From: Diadophis punctatus similis | Lineage: Eukaryota > Chordata > Lepidosauria > Squamata > Dipsadidae | DNA length: 64,000 nt | Reading direction: 5' to 3' | Assembly (NCBI GenBank): GCA_023053685.1 | Contig: JALIGW010000148.1 | Span: 262,501 to 326,500 of the forward strand | Part shown: piece after piece, positions 22,398 to 34,578 of the stretch | How the letters are laid out: each line of letters starts with the position of its first letter | How positions within the stretch are numbered: position 1 is the stretch's first letter | Notes under the pieces: generated by a model | Told to the model about the DNA's origin: nothing | Seen by the model: only the letters and a program-made list of their open reading frames with translations | Databases searched by the model: none | Translations under genes and position numbers: made by a program

Positions 22398-22538
22398 GTG
22401 TAAACCAGGGGTGTCCAACTTTGGCAATATTAAGACTTGTGGACTTCAACTCCCAGTCAACATGGCTGGCTTGGGAATTCTGGGAGTTGAAGTTAACAAG
22501 TCTTAATATTGCCAAGGTTGAACACCCCTGGTGTAGAC
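22398..22538. mobile_element. hAT-like MITE, CAGGGGTCTCCAACCTTGG family, copy 2
   Basis: The element is 22406-22530, a near-perfect palindrome from CAGGGGTGTCCAACTTTGG to CCAAGGTTGAACACCCCTG. Flanking octamers GTGTAAAC and GTGTAGAC match at 7 of 8 positions. Confidence 0.85.
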
Positions 22539-22813
22539 AATTCCCTTAATATGAGTTGTTAGTATATTGCCTTCTCAAGAACTCATGTATCTTCCCAGCT
22601 ATTTTGAATAACTATCCATGCAGTGTCTATCCTTCCTTTTTAAAGAAAGACAGTAGAGAAGGTGATGGACACACAACAGTAACTACAAACATTTCCAGAG
22701 GAAATGGATTGTCTCAATCCTTATCAGTACAGATTCAGGATATGGGTAAAAAAAATAAATCACATTGGTTGTCCTAGTTAATGACCTGGAGGAGTTTATA
22801 CACTGGCAAGGGT

Positions 22814-23264
22814 TAAGATGATATCCGTATCTGAATGATGCCAAGTTATACATTATTGTCTCCATCCAGATAGGTGTTGAATACTTGTAGGAACTGACTT
22901 GATGCCCAGTTAGGCTATGTAGAGGAGCAGATTTAAAGTGAAACCTGTCAAGATGGCTCTGATTTCATTCTTTGGTTCTCGATAGGATTATGTTCTCCCC
23001 TGGATGGACCTGGATTGTAATTTCTTGCTTCTCCTGCACTCATGGCTCTTGCTCAAGCTATAGTTAGAAGCTGTTGTCAGGAGACCCTTTGTATAAATAT
23101 GTTGTTTTACAGTTACAAACTTGAGCATAGTGTAGAGTTCCAGTTAAAAATACCATTAGCTTCAATTTGGCTTCTGAGAGAGAGAAAACTTTTTATTCCT
23201 GTTGGTGGTGGGTAGACAACAATGTATAACTTGGCATCATTCAGATATGGATATCATCTTAATT
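22814..23264. repeat. 47-bp inverted repeat pair flanked by TTAA
   Basis: The segment 22815-22861 recurs inverted at 23214-23260 with 45 of 47 positions identical (blocks GATGATATCC, GAATGATGCCAAG and TTATACATTATTGTCT). Each arm is bounded outward by TTAA, the target of piggyBac-type transposons. The interior of about 350 bp has no coding potential. It is either an undescribed MITE or an inverted duplication. Confidence 0.6.
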
Positions 23265-23346
23265 GTATATATTCAGCCTCTCCCACATATACATGTTTAA
23301 GTTTTCATACATAACTATGTACATTTAATGATTATTCCTGGATCAT

Positions 23347-23483
23347 ACCCTGTTTCCCCCAAAATAAGACATCCCCTGATAATAAGCCCAATCGGGTTTT
23401 TGAGTGCATGGCAATAAGGCCAAGCGCTTATTTCAGGGTTCAAAAAAAAACAAGACAGGGTCTTATTTTCGGGGAAATACGGT
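23347..23483. mobile_element. short MITE with CCCTGTTTCCCCC / GGGGAAATACGG ends
   Basis: The termini are imperfect inverted repeats. Inner inverted segments AAAATAAGAC and GTCTTATTTTCGGGG also pair. No coding potential. This is an abundant vertebrate MITE type as I remember it. Confidence 0.55.
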
Positions 23484-23756
23484 AGTCACTCATCATCATC
23501 TCAGGCCATTCATCACTTCATGATTGTACTGTTACAATTTATTTTTGGACTGCCCTTGAAGACCCTGTGTCAGGGTTTGAGACCTGAGCTTCGCGCAATG
23601 GGGTGAGCTCCCATTCCTTCCCCAGCTCCTACCTACCTAGCAGTGCAAAAGCATGCAAATGCGAGTAGATTAATAGGTACCACTTTGGTGGGAAGATAAC
23701 AGCATTCCGTGTGCCTTAGGGGTATAGCCATGCTGGCCATATTATTTGTATTTTTT

Positions 23757-24257
23757 TTGTATTTGTTTTATTTGTCAAGCATATATGATTATAAGCAAAG
23801 ATTAAACAGTAAAACATGAATGAATATATATGTAATATTACAAGCATGAATAAGAGTAAAAGAGGTATGAATATATGGGTACATTACGACAGGAACGGTA
23901 GGCACGATTGTGCGCTTATGCACGCCCCTTACCGACCTCTTAGGAATGGGGTGAGGTCGATGATAGATAATCTGAGGTTGGGGAAGAAACTACTGAGTCA
24001 GGTAAAGTGTTCCAGGCATTGACCACTCTGTTGTTTAAGTCAAATTTTTTGCAATCAAGTTTGGAGCAGTTTACATTAAGTTTGTATCTATTGTGAGCTC
24101 GAGTATTATTGTGGTTGAAGCTGAAGTAGTCATTAACAGATAGGACATTGTGGCAGATAATTTTGTGAGCTACAGTTAGATCAGAACGAAGGCGGCGTAG
24201 TTCTAAATTTTCAAGTCCCCAAATTTCAAGTCTGGTTTCATAAGGTATTCTGTTGTA
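23757..24257 (-). pseudogene. CR1-type LINE C-terminal fragment, minus strand
   Basis: The minus frame reads RIPYETRLEIWGLENLELRR, then RSDLTVAHKIICHNVL, FSFNHNNTRAHNRYK and KFDLNNRVVNAWNTLP, closely parallel to the C-terminus at about 20600-20830. The 3' end reaches about 23757 with a GACAAATAAAA tail. Severely 5'-truncated. Confidence 0.75.
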
Positions 24258-24390
24258 TGTTGTATTATATGACCATGGAAAATATCTTAACACAACGCTG
24301 AGTCCCTCAGCCAAGAAATCGAATTGAGCATTGTGCCCTAGAGTCAGACATGACTGGACAGGGAAATTTTTTACCTTTAATAGGAACCTC
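24258..24390. mobile_element. possible SINE/BovB-type 3' fragment
   Basis: The phrases ATTGAGCATTGTGCCCTAGA and GTCAGACATGACTGGACAGG, then TTTTTTACCTTTAAT, resemble a common reptilian SINE or LINE 3' end (remembered). It adjoins the CR1 fragment; the boundary is uncertain. Confidence 0.4.
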
Positions 24391-25250
24391 ATAGTAGAGC
24401 CTACTGAGTGATCCCTTCTTCCCAAGTGGATTTATATAAAGTTATAAAAAACTGAGTCTAGGAAAAAGTGTTTGTGGGATGTTAAGTTTCGGTATCTACC
24501 CTTATTGGTGTTGAGTGTTGTGCTGCTTTAAATCCTCGGGATTTTTTTTCTATGTACATCAATCTTGAGTCCTTGGGAGTAGAATGGCATTCGTAAATAA
24601 ATAACTAAATATTGATCATAGCCATACATCACATTAAGTCTGGAAATCTTTCCATATATCAGTCTCTTCTTGTCAGCAGAAGTAGCTAATTTACCTTTGT
24701 GGTTTATTATTGTGATGCTTTAACAGCTAAATTAGAAATCATAGATATTCTTTGCTTCAATATCTGGATCATTAAGATGAAAGTAAACTACGAGTCCAGG
24801 TTAAAACAAACCACACAAGGTGTTTTCATAGTTCACTAGCTGCTTCAGTAAAATCGGTATCCTGGTTTAATATCATGTCCAAATGCAACTGTTTGTTTTT
24901 CTAGCACTGTTATCTCACCTAACTCCATAGACACTACTTGGGTAGCATTGCAAACAAAACTCATAAAATAATCATCAAAACATTATTTTTACAACAGTAC
25001 TATCAAAAGGAGGAAATGAAAAAAATATGAAAGTTACAGACAATCTACATTGTAAAGGTACATTTTGAGGCTATTGTCTTGTTCTGCACAAAGATGCAAG
25101 AATGGAGGCCATGTGGATTTTAGAAAGCAAAATATTCCAAAGAGATGGGGCAAAAATGGCCTTTTTCAGATCCATTTCCTCCTTGATCTATAAAGGAAGG
25201 GAAACCCAGATAATCCCTTCATGAACCAATTAAATGATATGGGTAGATTC
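24391..25250. other. unique DNA, no gene seen
   Basis: AT-rich, without a supported frame or recognised repeat. Confidence 0.4.
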
Positions 25251-25397
25251 CCTTTGGACAGGGGTCTCCAACCTTGGCAACTTTAAGACTTGTGGACTTC
25301 AACTCCCAGAATTCTTCAGCCAGCTTGGCTGAGGAATTCTGGGAGTTGAAGTCCACAAGTCTTAAAGTTGTCAAGGTTGGAGACCCCTGCTTTTGGA
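25251..25397. mobile_element. hAT-like MITE, CAGGGGTCTCCAACCTTGG family, copy 3
   Basis: The element is 25259-25389, a near-perfect palindrome. Flanking octamers CCTTTGGA and CTTTTGGA match at 7 of 8 positions. Confidence 0.88.
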
Positions 25398-25515
25398 GAA
25401 GAGGTCTCATAAGTAGCCTGGATCTAAGCCAGATAGGCCTTTATAAGTAATGAACAATCAAAGCAGTGACATTATTAGAGTGGTCTACTAATTAATTCTG
25501 AGGAAAAGAAAATGT

Positions 25516-26261
25516 ATTTATTGCAGGGGCGGGTTCATAATTTTGTGGGTGTGGCTTGCCAGCCATGTGACCGGGTGGGCGTGGGCCTCGGGAGCTTGGC
25601 AGCGGCCGCAGAAGTGGGGGGGCATTGCCCACCCGCAATGCAGCCCCCCGCAGCAGGAGCAGCAAGAGCGCGGCAGCGGTTCTTCTAGGAGGCTCCGTCC
25701 AGCCTAAATGCTTCTCCCCATTCGATGATCCTAGGCTCCTGCCGCCCGTTCCCCCTCCCTATAGCAGCTCGAGAAGCCTCAAACGTGTGAAAATGCCTGG
25801 GATCATCACCGTGCGTTCGTGGCTTCTCGGACTGCTGAAAGGAGGGGAACTGAGATAGGTCCTGCTGCCCATTCCCTCTCCCCTCAGCAGCTCGAGAAGC
25901 CTCAAACGTGCAAAAATGCCTAGGATCATCACCGCGCGTTCGTGGCTTCTCGGACTGCTGAAGGGAGGGGAATAGAGATAGCTCCTGCCGCCCATTCTTT
26001 CAGCGTCTCACGTGCTCCCTCAGCCATCCTCCCCTGCTTGGACTCATTGTGAGGTAGGAAGGCAGCGCATGCGCAGTGCCGGAAGCTCGGCTTCTGGGCA
26101 TGTGCAGAAGAAATTTTTTTTAAAAAATTAAATTTTTTTTTAAAAAATGGCGGTGCCCAGGCACCGGCAACTGACCGCACCGGTACTGTGACGTCACCAG
26201 CGGGCCGCTACCGGTGCTATAGAGTGAACCGCACCGGTAGGAACCCACCACTGATTTATTG
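25516..26261. mobile_element. hAT-like MITE, CAGGGGCGGGTTC/GAACCCACCACTG, long copy
   Basis: The element is 25524-26253, with ends CAGGGGCGGGTTCATAA and GGTAGGAACCCACCACTG. A perfect 8-bp target duplication, ATTTATTG, flanks it at 25516-25523 and 26254-26261. The interior is GC-rich. It contains a tandem duplication of about 123 bp near 25737-25990 with the shared phrases CAGCTCGAGAAGCCTCAAAC and CGTTCGTGGCTTCTCGGACT. The right part carries TGCGCAGTGCCGGAAG and CACCGGTA blocks. No transposase. Confidence 0.85.
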
Positions 26262-26546
26262 CAGGGGTGGGTTCTAACTTACCTGGCTGCTGGTTTGCTT
26301 CCTCCCGCAATGCATCGGCGTGCACACATTGTGTGCCATGTGGCCATGCCGCGCGTGCATGTGCACACATGCGCAATGCCAAAAACCAAGCTTTTGCACA
26401 TGCGCAGAAGCCAAAAACAAGATTAGAGCCAGTTCGGGGGCGTGGCCAACCAGCGATGGCTCCCGGATTGGCAAGCGTGGGGAAATTCCCACTACCGGTT
26501 CTATAGAACCAGTCCGAATCGGGAGCAACCCACCTCTGGTTTATTG
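26254..26546. mobile_element. hAT-like MITE inserted into the duplicated target of its neighbour
   Basis: The element is 26262-26538, with ends CAGGGGTGGGTTCTAAC and GCAACCCACCTCTG. Flanking octamers are ATTTATTG (26254-26261, shared with the adjacent element) and GTTTATTG (26539-26546). Two related elements thus sit side by side at one 8-bp target. Confidence 0.85.
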
Positions 26547-27345
26547 GCTAACATTTATTTTAAAAAAACCTTCTGGGAAATATTCAACAGATTGAAATTA
26601 TTTCCATTGAAATTTCCACAACTGACATGTTTGTGCAACTGCACTTGCCCTTTGGCCTTTGCTGATAAACTGTTCCACAGAAATACATAAGGAAAAAATA
26701 CATTTTATTGTGTCTTTAATTTGCCATTATTTAGTAAATAAATAAGGGGTTGGTAGCTGGAGAATTTGCTCTCTGAAAATTAGATAATTAAATCTGTTGT
26801 GGTGTAGCATGTAAGACGCTTTTTAAAAATGCAGCTAATATGTTCCTTTTATTTAAAGAAAAGTCAAAGGAAATATGTTTGGAGTTATTAGAATGAATAA
26901 TATTATTATACTGAACTTTCCATTACAGTGCAAATACAGCCACATCAAACAAGCACATTTTCTACCAGCCAATCTGACTTATATTCTATAAAGAACATAA
27001 AACATTTCAGATCATGGAAGTTTTTGATGATAAAGAAAGCTGAGCTTTGCTCATTTGGATTCCTGATTCTTAACAGTAAAATAATGAATGCTCAGCACAT
27101 AGCAATCCAGACTCTTGTTCAGAGTTGGTATTAGTCTTGCCATTTATCTCTTTATGTTTCAGCTCTCCTTACATTGCCCCCTCCCTGCTTTTTCTTCTCA
27201 CTACTGGTAGCTATGTTCCTCTCCTTCTAGACGTTTTCATTACTCATTTCTGTGTAGGCTTCCTAAATTAAATGAACTTCTTTCATCTATACCTCCACCA
27301 AATATTTTTCCACAACCAGTTAAAAAAGCTAAAGTATTGCATTTT
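26547..27345. other. unique AT-rich DNA, no gene seen
   Basis: No coding exon, RNA gene or repeat could be recognised. Confidence 0.4.
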
Positions 27346-27577
27346 AGCAATAACAATATCACTTAGACTTATATATCGCTTTACAGCCCTCTCTAAGCGG
27401 TTTACAGAGTCAGCATATTGCCCCCCAATCTGGGTCCTCATTTTACCGACCTCCGAAGGATGGAAGGTTGAGTCAACTTTGAGCCTGGTGAAATTCAATC
27501 AGCCAAACTGCTGGCAGACGGTGATCAGTAGAAGTAGCTGGAAACACTGCACTCTAACCACTACGCCACCACGGCTC
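27346..27577 (-). mobile_element. squamate tRNA-derived SINE, minus strand
   Basis: The plus strand shows CACTTAGACTTATATATCGC, CAGAGTCAGCATATTGCCCC, TCCTCATTTTACCGACC and GGATGGAAGGTTGAGTCAAC, ending with CCACCACGGCTCG, the complement of the tRNA-like head. Same family as 17062, 59014 and 62169. Confidence 0.82.
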
Positions 27578-27616
27578 GATTCTTTCTTTGATTCTCAAAT
27601 GAAAATGATTATCTAT

Positions 27617-27856
<240 letters not shown>

Positions 27857-28159
27857 CATCTAAACTGTCATCTTTCACTCTCCCTCTCTCTTTCTCTCTC
27901 TTCACTCACAGCTCAAAAATATAGCTTACCACTAACTAACAAATAATTAGATATTTCTGTATCTCTTTGCTACCATCTAGAGGTCAACTGGATTTTTGAC
28001 ATGCAGATCAGATAATCCCAGATATTTATCCTTCATCCATCATTCTTAGCCAAATATTTTATCTCAAAACAGCTCATTGCAAACTCATCATAATAAGAAA
28101 CAACAGCAATATCATCATCATCATTATCATCACCACCACCATATCATCATCGTCATCCA

Positions 28160-29990
28160 GATGAGGGAATTTAATTTAATTTAATTTAATTAAAAGTTCT
28201 TGTAGGCCGCCCAATCCCTTAGGACTCAGGGCAGCATACAACAAGAATAAGAACAATATATAACATACATAAATTTTAAAAACATTTCATAATTTTAAAA
28301 GAAGCATTCAATCATGGGGGAATCCAATCTTCACCCCGCCTGCCGGAAGAGCCATGTTTTTACAGCTTTGCGGAAGGCCAGTAGGGTGGGGATAGTCCGA
28401 ATCTCTGGTGGGAGTTGGTTCCAGAGAGATGGGGCTCCCACAGAGAAGGCTCTCCCCCGTGGGCCCACCAACCAACATTGTTTGGCTGATGGGACCCAGA
28501 GGAGGCCTACTCTGTGGGACCTAACTGGTCGTAGGGAGGTATGTGGTAGGATGCGGTCCCGAAGGTAACCTGGCCCAGAGCCATGTAGGGCTTTAAAGGT
28601 CAAAACCAACACCTTAAATTGCGACCGGAGACTAATAGGCAACCAATGCAGCTGGCGGAGAATGGGTGTTACGTGGGTGTATCTCGGCACACCCACCACA
28701 GCTCGCGCAGCTGCATTCTGTACCAATTGCAGTCTCCGGATGCTCTTTGAGGGTCGCCCCATGTAGAACGCGTTACAGTAGTCCAGCCGTGAGGTGACAA
28801 GGGCATGAGTGACTGTGAGCAAAGCCTCCCTCTCCAAGTAGGGTCACAGTTGGTGCACAAGACGGATCTGTGCAAAGGTCCCCCTAGCCACAGCTGAAAG
28901 ATGTTGCTCCAATTTTAGCTGTGGGTCTAGGAGAACACCCAAATTGCGAACCCGTTCTGAGGGAGTCAATTTTTCTCCCCCAAGAACCAAGGAGGGACAG
29001 TCGACATAGTCCCTGGGGAGCAATATCCAGAGCCACTCAGTCTTGTCAGGGTTGAGCTTGAGTCTGTTCACTCCCATCCAGACCCTCACATCATCCAGGC
29101 AGCGGCAGATTACATCAACTGCTTCACTGAACTGACACGGGGTGGAGATGTACAATTGGGTATCATCAGCATACTGCTGATACCTCACCCCGTGTCTTTG
29201 GATGATCTCACCCAGCGGTTTCATGTAAATGTTAAACAGGATGGGCGAGAGGACCGAGCCCTGTTGCACCCCGCAAATCAGGGGCCTAGGGGCCGATCTT
29301 TGCCCTCCTGTCAACACCGACTGCGTCCTATCAGAGAGGTAGGAGGAGAACCACCGTAAAACGGTGCTTCCCACTCCTACCTCCCCAAGACGATGCAGAA
29401 GGATACATTGGTCAATGGTATCAAAAGCCGCTGAGAGGTCAAGTAACACCAGGATGGAGGAGTGACCTCTATCCCGGGCTCGCCAGAGATCATCCATCAG
29501 AGCAACCAAAGCAGTCTCCGTACTGTAGCCGCGCCTGAAACCCGATTGAAAGGGATCCAGATAATCAGTGTCCTCCAATAACCGCAGGAGTTGGAGCGAC
29601 ACCACTTTCTCAACAACTTTACCCACAAAGGGTAAGTTGGAGACTGGACGGAAGTTCTTTAAATCCATTGGGTCCAGGGAAGGCTTCTTGAGGAGGGGCC
29701 TCACCACCGCAGCTTTTAAGGGCTGTGGGATGGACCCCTCTCTCAAAGATGCGATCACAACAGCCTGGAGCCAGCCACGTGTCACCTCCCTGCTGGCTGA
29801 GACCAGCCAGGAGGGACACGTGTCCAATAAGCAAGTGGAGGTGCTCATCGCTCCTATGGCCTTGTCCACATCATCCGGAGTGATAGGCTCAAACTCCTCC
29901 CAAATAACAGCACTAAGACTTGCCCCTGTTGTCTCGGCCTGCCCTGTCCAAATGGAGTCCAGGTCTGTCCGAATCTGAATGACTTTGTTC
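28160..29990 (-). mobile_element. L2-like LINE, 5'-truncated, minus strand
   Basis: This unit joins an ORF2 coding part (28331-29870, minus) to a 3' untranslated end at about 28160-28330. The 3' end contains AGGCCGCCCAATCCCTTAGG on the plus strand and a terminal (TTTAA)n-like AATTTAATTTAATTT tract. It lacks its 5' endonuclease half. Confidence 0.82.
28331..29869 (-). pseudogene. L2-like LINE reverse transcriptase, one in-frame stop
   Basis: Two minus-strand frames, 341 codons (28844-29869) and 168 codons (28331-28837), are in the same phase. Only one TGA, at 28844-28846, separates them. Domains in order: LKNFRPVSNLPF (RT entry), LLDLSAAFDTIDQ (motif A Asp), QQGSVLSPILFNIY (motif B), YADDTQLY (motif C), then after the stop LVTSRLDYCNAFYMG, LQLVQNAAARAVVG and LHWLPISLRSQFKVLVLTFK. 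The last ends with LPPEIRTI and FRKAVKTWLFRQ, typical of L2-group C-termini. It would nick and copy element RNA at the target, but the endonuclease part is absent. The stop looks like CGA-to-TGA decay. Confidence 0.85.
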
Positions 29991-30295
29991 TATGTTAAAG
30001 TCAATCTCCACATTCAGTAAACACTGAAAACAAATTCCTATTTGCTCCAGTGAAGCTTTTTCTCAATACAAATGTGAAATTCCTAATATATATTTTTAAG
30101 GTGATCACTCTTAGCTACCACTCAAGATTAATTCCAAGCTGCATAACCAATGATTCTTTGTAAATATTCTCACTTGTTTGGCTGTCACAGAGATCCTTTA
30201 AAGAGTTACTGTAACTACTGTGCATAGAAGGTTAATATGCAAGGAAGAAGTAAGATATTATCACCAGTCCATGCGGCATTTCTGAATCCCTGCAC

Positions 30296-31432
30296 AAGTG
30301 GATAGCCGGGTTCCTGTCAAACAGGCAACAAGTAGTCAAAATAGGGAATGCTCTATCAAACCCTGCACCAGTTAACAGCGGTGTCCCCCAAGGCAGCGTT
30401 TTAGGACCCACACTCTTTCTGCTTTACATAAATGACCATTGCGATCATATTATAAGCAGCTGCATCCTCTTCGCTGATGACGTAAAACTATTCAACATCA
30501 CCGACAATACTGCTGCCCTACAAAGCAACTTTCACTATGTGTCAGAATGGTCGAACAGTTGGCAACTCCAAATCTCAACTGACAAATGCTCTGTCTTACA
30601 CATTGGCAACAAAAATCAGAACACAAAATACAAGCTGGATGGATACGACCTTGTAGATAACCCTCATTCTGTCAAGGACCTAGGAGTACTCATCTCAAAC
30701 GATCTAAGCCCCAGAGCTCACTGTAACAGCATTGCCAAAAAGGCATTAAGAGTTGTTAACCTAATTTTGCGAAGCTTCTTCTCCGGTAACACTGTATTGC
30801 AAACTAGGGCATACAAAACCTTTGCCAGACCAATTCATGAATACAGCTTGTCTGCCTGAAATCCACACTGTATATCAGACATTAATACAATTGAGCGGGT
30901 CCAGATGTATTTCACGAGTAGAGTACTCTACTCCTCTGCTCACAATAGAATACCTTATGCCACCAGGTTTGAAATTTTGGGCTTGACAACCTTGAACTAC
31001 GCTGCCTATGGTCTGACCTAAGCACAGTACACAAAATTGTCTGCTACAATGTCCTACCTGTCAACCACTACTTCAGCTTTAACAGCAATAATACACGGGC
31101 AAACAACAGATACAAACTCAAGGTAAACTGCTCCAAACTCGATTGCAGAAAATACGACTTTAGCAATAGAGTGGTCAATATCTGGAATGTTCTACCTGGC
31201 CTCCGTTGTTACATCCTCAACCCCACATAGCTTCAACCTTAAACTGTTTACCGTGGACCTCACACCATTCCTAAGAGGTCTATAGGGGGCGTGCATAAGC
31301 GCACCAGGGTGCCTACCATCCCTGTCCTACTGTCCCCATTTATTTGTACTCATTTCCTGTGCTCATGTCCATGTTTATACTTAGACCCATCATCTCGTAC
31401 ATCTTTGACAAACTAAATAAATAAATAAATAA
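30296..31432 (+). pseudogene. CR1-type LINE, 3' half of reverse transcriptase, decayed
   Basis: This is the same family as 19958-21165 and begins at nearly the same position (CAACAAGTAGTCAAAATAGG). Motifs: SGVPQGSVLGPTLF, then ILFADDVKLFNITD, SEWSNSWQLQIS, VKDLGVLISNDLSPRAHC and LRSFFSGNT. A stop interrupts the frame near 30858, and further frameshifts follow before the 3' end GGGGGCGTGCATAAGCGCAC and a short (AAAT)n tail. Dead copy. Confidence 0.78.
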
Positions 31433-32411
31433 AATTTGCATGTTCTACATCCTTAGATCTACATGTTGATTTTAGAAAACTATAAAAAGAAAACTTATAC
31501 ATATAGAGCAGTACCCACATAGATTTCACAGAATTGGGAACCAGAATTATCAGACTTCTAGATAATATCAATAAAGCATGCTGAGGCTACATTAAGGTTA
31601 TGATATAAACATTAATGATATTTAAATAACTGGCTGACATTTGATACATACATTGATTTTATATTATAAGAAAATGGCAATACAGCATCTTCTCAAAACA
31701 GACCCAGAGATGACATTAAAGCCATCAAATTTCATATGAGAAGGTACATGTTTTAATTTGATCAGAGAGGAGGATATGACTGAAAAACAACCTCTTGCTC
31801 CTGAGGAAGACAGTTATAGTTACGGAAAGAAAAGCTTCAAGAATACATTTGTGACTTCAATTTCACATTGATGTTGCATTTGAAATAATTCAGCAGGGGG
31901 GAACATATGAATTTTAAGCTCTGAAAGACAACTCTAGATAGCATCTATTAGATTACAGATAATGGTTGTTCACAGAGTAAAAACTAGGTTTGTTTCAACA
32001 AATCTGGTTTACAGTATATAGGCCAATCTACTCTTTTTGGTCTTTCGTCTGTAACTGTTGTCTATCAATGTCAGTGTCCATTCTGTTGAGCTGTTTCCAG
32101 ATGGTCTATAGGTTGGCAGATTTGATATGTCATGTCACATAAAAAGCTGGCAAAACTGAAGTGGCATTCACATCACAGAGGGCTTTGATTATTAGCCCAC
32201 ACAGAGACAATGATCCCGCTCCACCTTACCATGCACCCATCATTCCTGTCATCCAAATCCAATCATCAGAGTTAAACATGTTACACCTCGTGCTGGACTA
32301 GGTAAGGGCTGTGAATTTGAAGGCCGATGATGAGAATTGAAAGATTCATGAAAAGCTGTGGGGAAACTTTCAGTTTGGGCAGAAATGCATTTTTGTTCCT
32401 GTAAAAAGAAA
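31433..32411. other. unique DNA, no gene seen
   Basis: No supported frame or recognised repeat. Confidence 0.4.
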
Positions 32412-32798
32412 TACCGTATTTTTCGGAGTATGAGACGCATCGGAGTATAAGACGCAGCTTAGTTTTTGGGGAGGAAAATGGGGTGGGGGGAATCTGCCTA
32501 CCAGGTATTCATTTGGCTAGCGTCCTTAGTCTGGTCAGCTTCAGCTCATTAGTTTGCTGGTTTTGAGTGCTTTTTATCCCCTGTTTGGGGATAAAAAACA
32601 GCTTCTAAAGCACAACTGATCTTTGGAGAGAGAAGCAATGAGAAAAGCAGGCAAAGCACGGAGATCGCTTCACTCCCTAGCGCCTCGTTAGGGCTGAAAA
32701 AAAGCTTTGAAAAAGCTACATTCAGAGTATAAGACGCACCCAAAATTTCAGCCTCTTTTGGGGGGGGATGTGCATCTTATACTCCGAAAAATACGGTA
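32412..32798. mobile_element. MITE with CCGTATTTTTCGGAGTA ends, TA target duplication, copy 2
   Basis: The element is 32414-32796, with ends CCGTATTTTTCGGAGTATGA and TTATACTCCGAAAAATACGG, each flanked by TA. It shares internal TGCCTACCAGGTATTCATTT and GAAAAAGCTACATT with the element at 18264 but lacks its three-fold internal repeat. Confidence 0.85.
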
Positions 32799-34048
32799 AT
32801 TACTTTTTAAATAAAATGTTAATAGATCAATCTTCTTGGCAAGAAGCATTTGTTGTGGACAAAGCAAAAAGAGCAGCGAATGTTGATAAAGAGTAGGCCA
32901 TATCAGAGGTAACTTCTAAAGGTCATGGAGCTGCTTTTCATTTCATCCCACAGTTTCACTGTGTTTAAAATGTACAGCTATGTGTGTGAGAACAGTAAGA
33001 GATGGATGGCTCTCTTCCTCTCCTTGATTTTTGTTTATTTATGCATTTTTTGCATGTGTCAGCCCATAATTCCAATCTATTCCAGTTTTGCACTGATCTA
33101 ATGCATTTTTTAAAAAAAAAAACTTCACATATTAGTGATTGTGGGCCATATCCATCAGTTCCACATACATCATTGCTATTCTCTGTGCCTTCAAAATCTT
33201 CTCGAGGACATTGGAGGAGGCTGAAAAGTGCGGGATGTATTATGTATGAAAAGAATTACTCAAAACCGAGCAGAGTGCTGCTTTCAGCCCTAGAGGAAAA
33301 AAGGTAATTCACATGCTCCTCCTGTCAATTATGGGCATAAGGTTATGTATTTAAAGTAAGTCTACAAGAACGTGTTTTGTTTCTTTTATTTGTTGTCAAA
33401 GTGACGCTCCATCTTTCTGTATAAATCAGCACAGTGCCCTACAACAATTAAAGAAAATAAACTAAAACTATGAACCCAGTTTGTGATAAGATGCAATCAA
33501 AGCCAAAAGTTAGGATCAGTATCAACAAAATATTTTAAAGCAAATTCAATGCATTTCGACAGTTTAGCAGTACAATACCCATTCAATAACAGATAACCAT
33601 TCCTCCCTTTGATCTGATAGGGACACACTGAGTAACTTCACACAGTACAAAAACAAAATTTATTGAGCATCCCAGAGATTAAACTTGTTTCCCTTGTTTA
33701 TTTATTTTTAATCTCCAATTGGGATCATTTGTTTTAAATGTACATTTGGGATCAACTGTTTCATAAGAATAAAAACATTCCAATGTAGATATAATCCAAT
33801 ACATTAGATGTGTTCATTTCCCGCCCCCCTAGGCTGACGACCACAAAGGAATTTGAGTGGTCTGCTCAAGCAAACTCCAAACACTATGGACAATGAAGGT
33901 CCTATCAGGCAATAATTCCCTTTCCCTGTCATAAATTAAAAGAAGAAGAAAAGAAAAAACCCATGCCTTCGTTTTTCAAAGATTTTGGAAGCTGCACCTC
34001 ATCCCTTAGCAACCAGATATGGCCCTGAAGTTTAGCTACTCAGTTTTA
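32799..34048. other. unique DNA, no gene seen
   Basis: AT-rich with no recognised repeat. The 101-codon plus frame (33002-33307) has no recognisable domain. Confidence 0.4.
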
Positions 34049-34578
34049 CAGGTAATCTTTGATTCATGACCAGTAATGTAGCCTGCTTCCCAGCAAGCCA
34101 CCCAAGGGAGATTAAAGCCAGCAGCAAAAACTACAAGTGGCTGGGTGGAAAGCAGGCCTCAAACCTACAAGTTGTAACAGCTCTGCAGGTGTTGGTAGCT
34201 TCTGCTGCCGGCTTTAGGCTCCTTGGATGGCTGAATGGGAAGGAAGCCCTGCAGGGACTCTGTAGGGGGAAATAGGCCCAAGGCCTGTGGGGAGCCTGAG
34301 AGGCAGGACACAGAGCATGGGGTGAGGGACTCCTTGGAGGCTGGGGCAGGTAAGCCTGGCCTCCTGCTAGGCTTCCCAGGGTCTCGACACTGAGGCACTC
34401 TATGCTCTGCCTAATGACCCTCACAGTTACTTAATATCCTCATCAGGAAGACTAAGCGTGTGTGTGTGGGGGGTGTCATTAAGCGAAGTGATCACATGGG
34501 CATCCCGCTAATGGCCATCATAATTTGTGACTGTAATGGGCAGGCTCCATTACAGTCATATGTCAAGAACTACCAGTA
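34049..34578. mobile_element. MITE of the TACAGGTA-TTCTTGAC type, copy 2
   Basis: The left end CAGGTAATCTTTGATTCATG (after TA) pairs imperfectly with the right end CATATGTCAAGAACTACCAG (before TA). The right part has ATTAAGCGAAGTGATCACAT, as in the element at 15609. The middle (about 34090-34440) is different, GC-richer sequence that may be a separate insertion. Confidence 0.5.
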
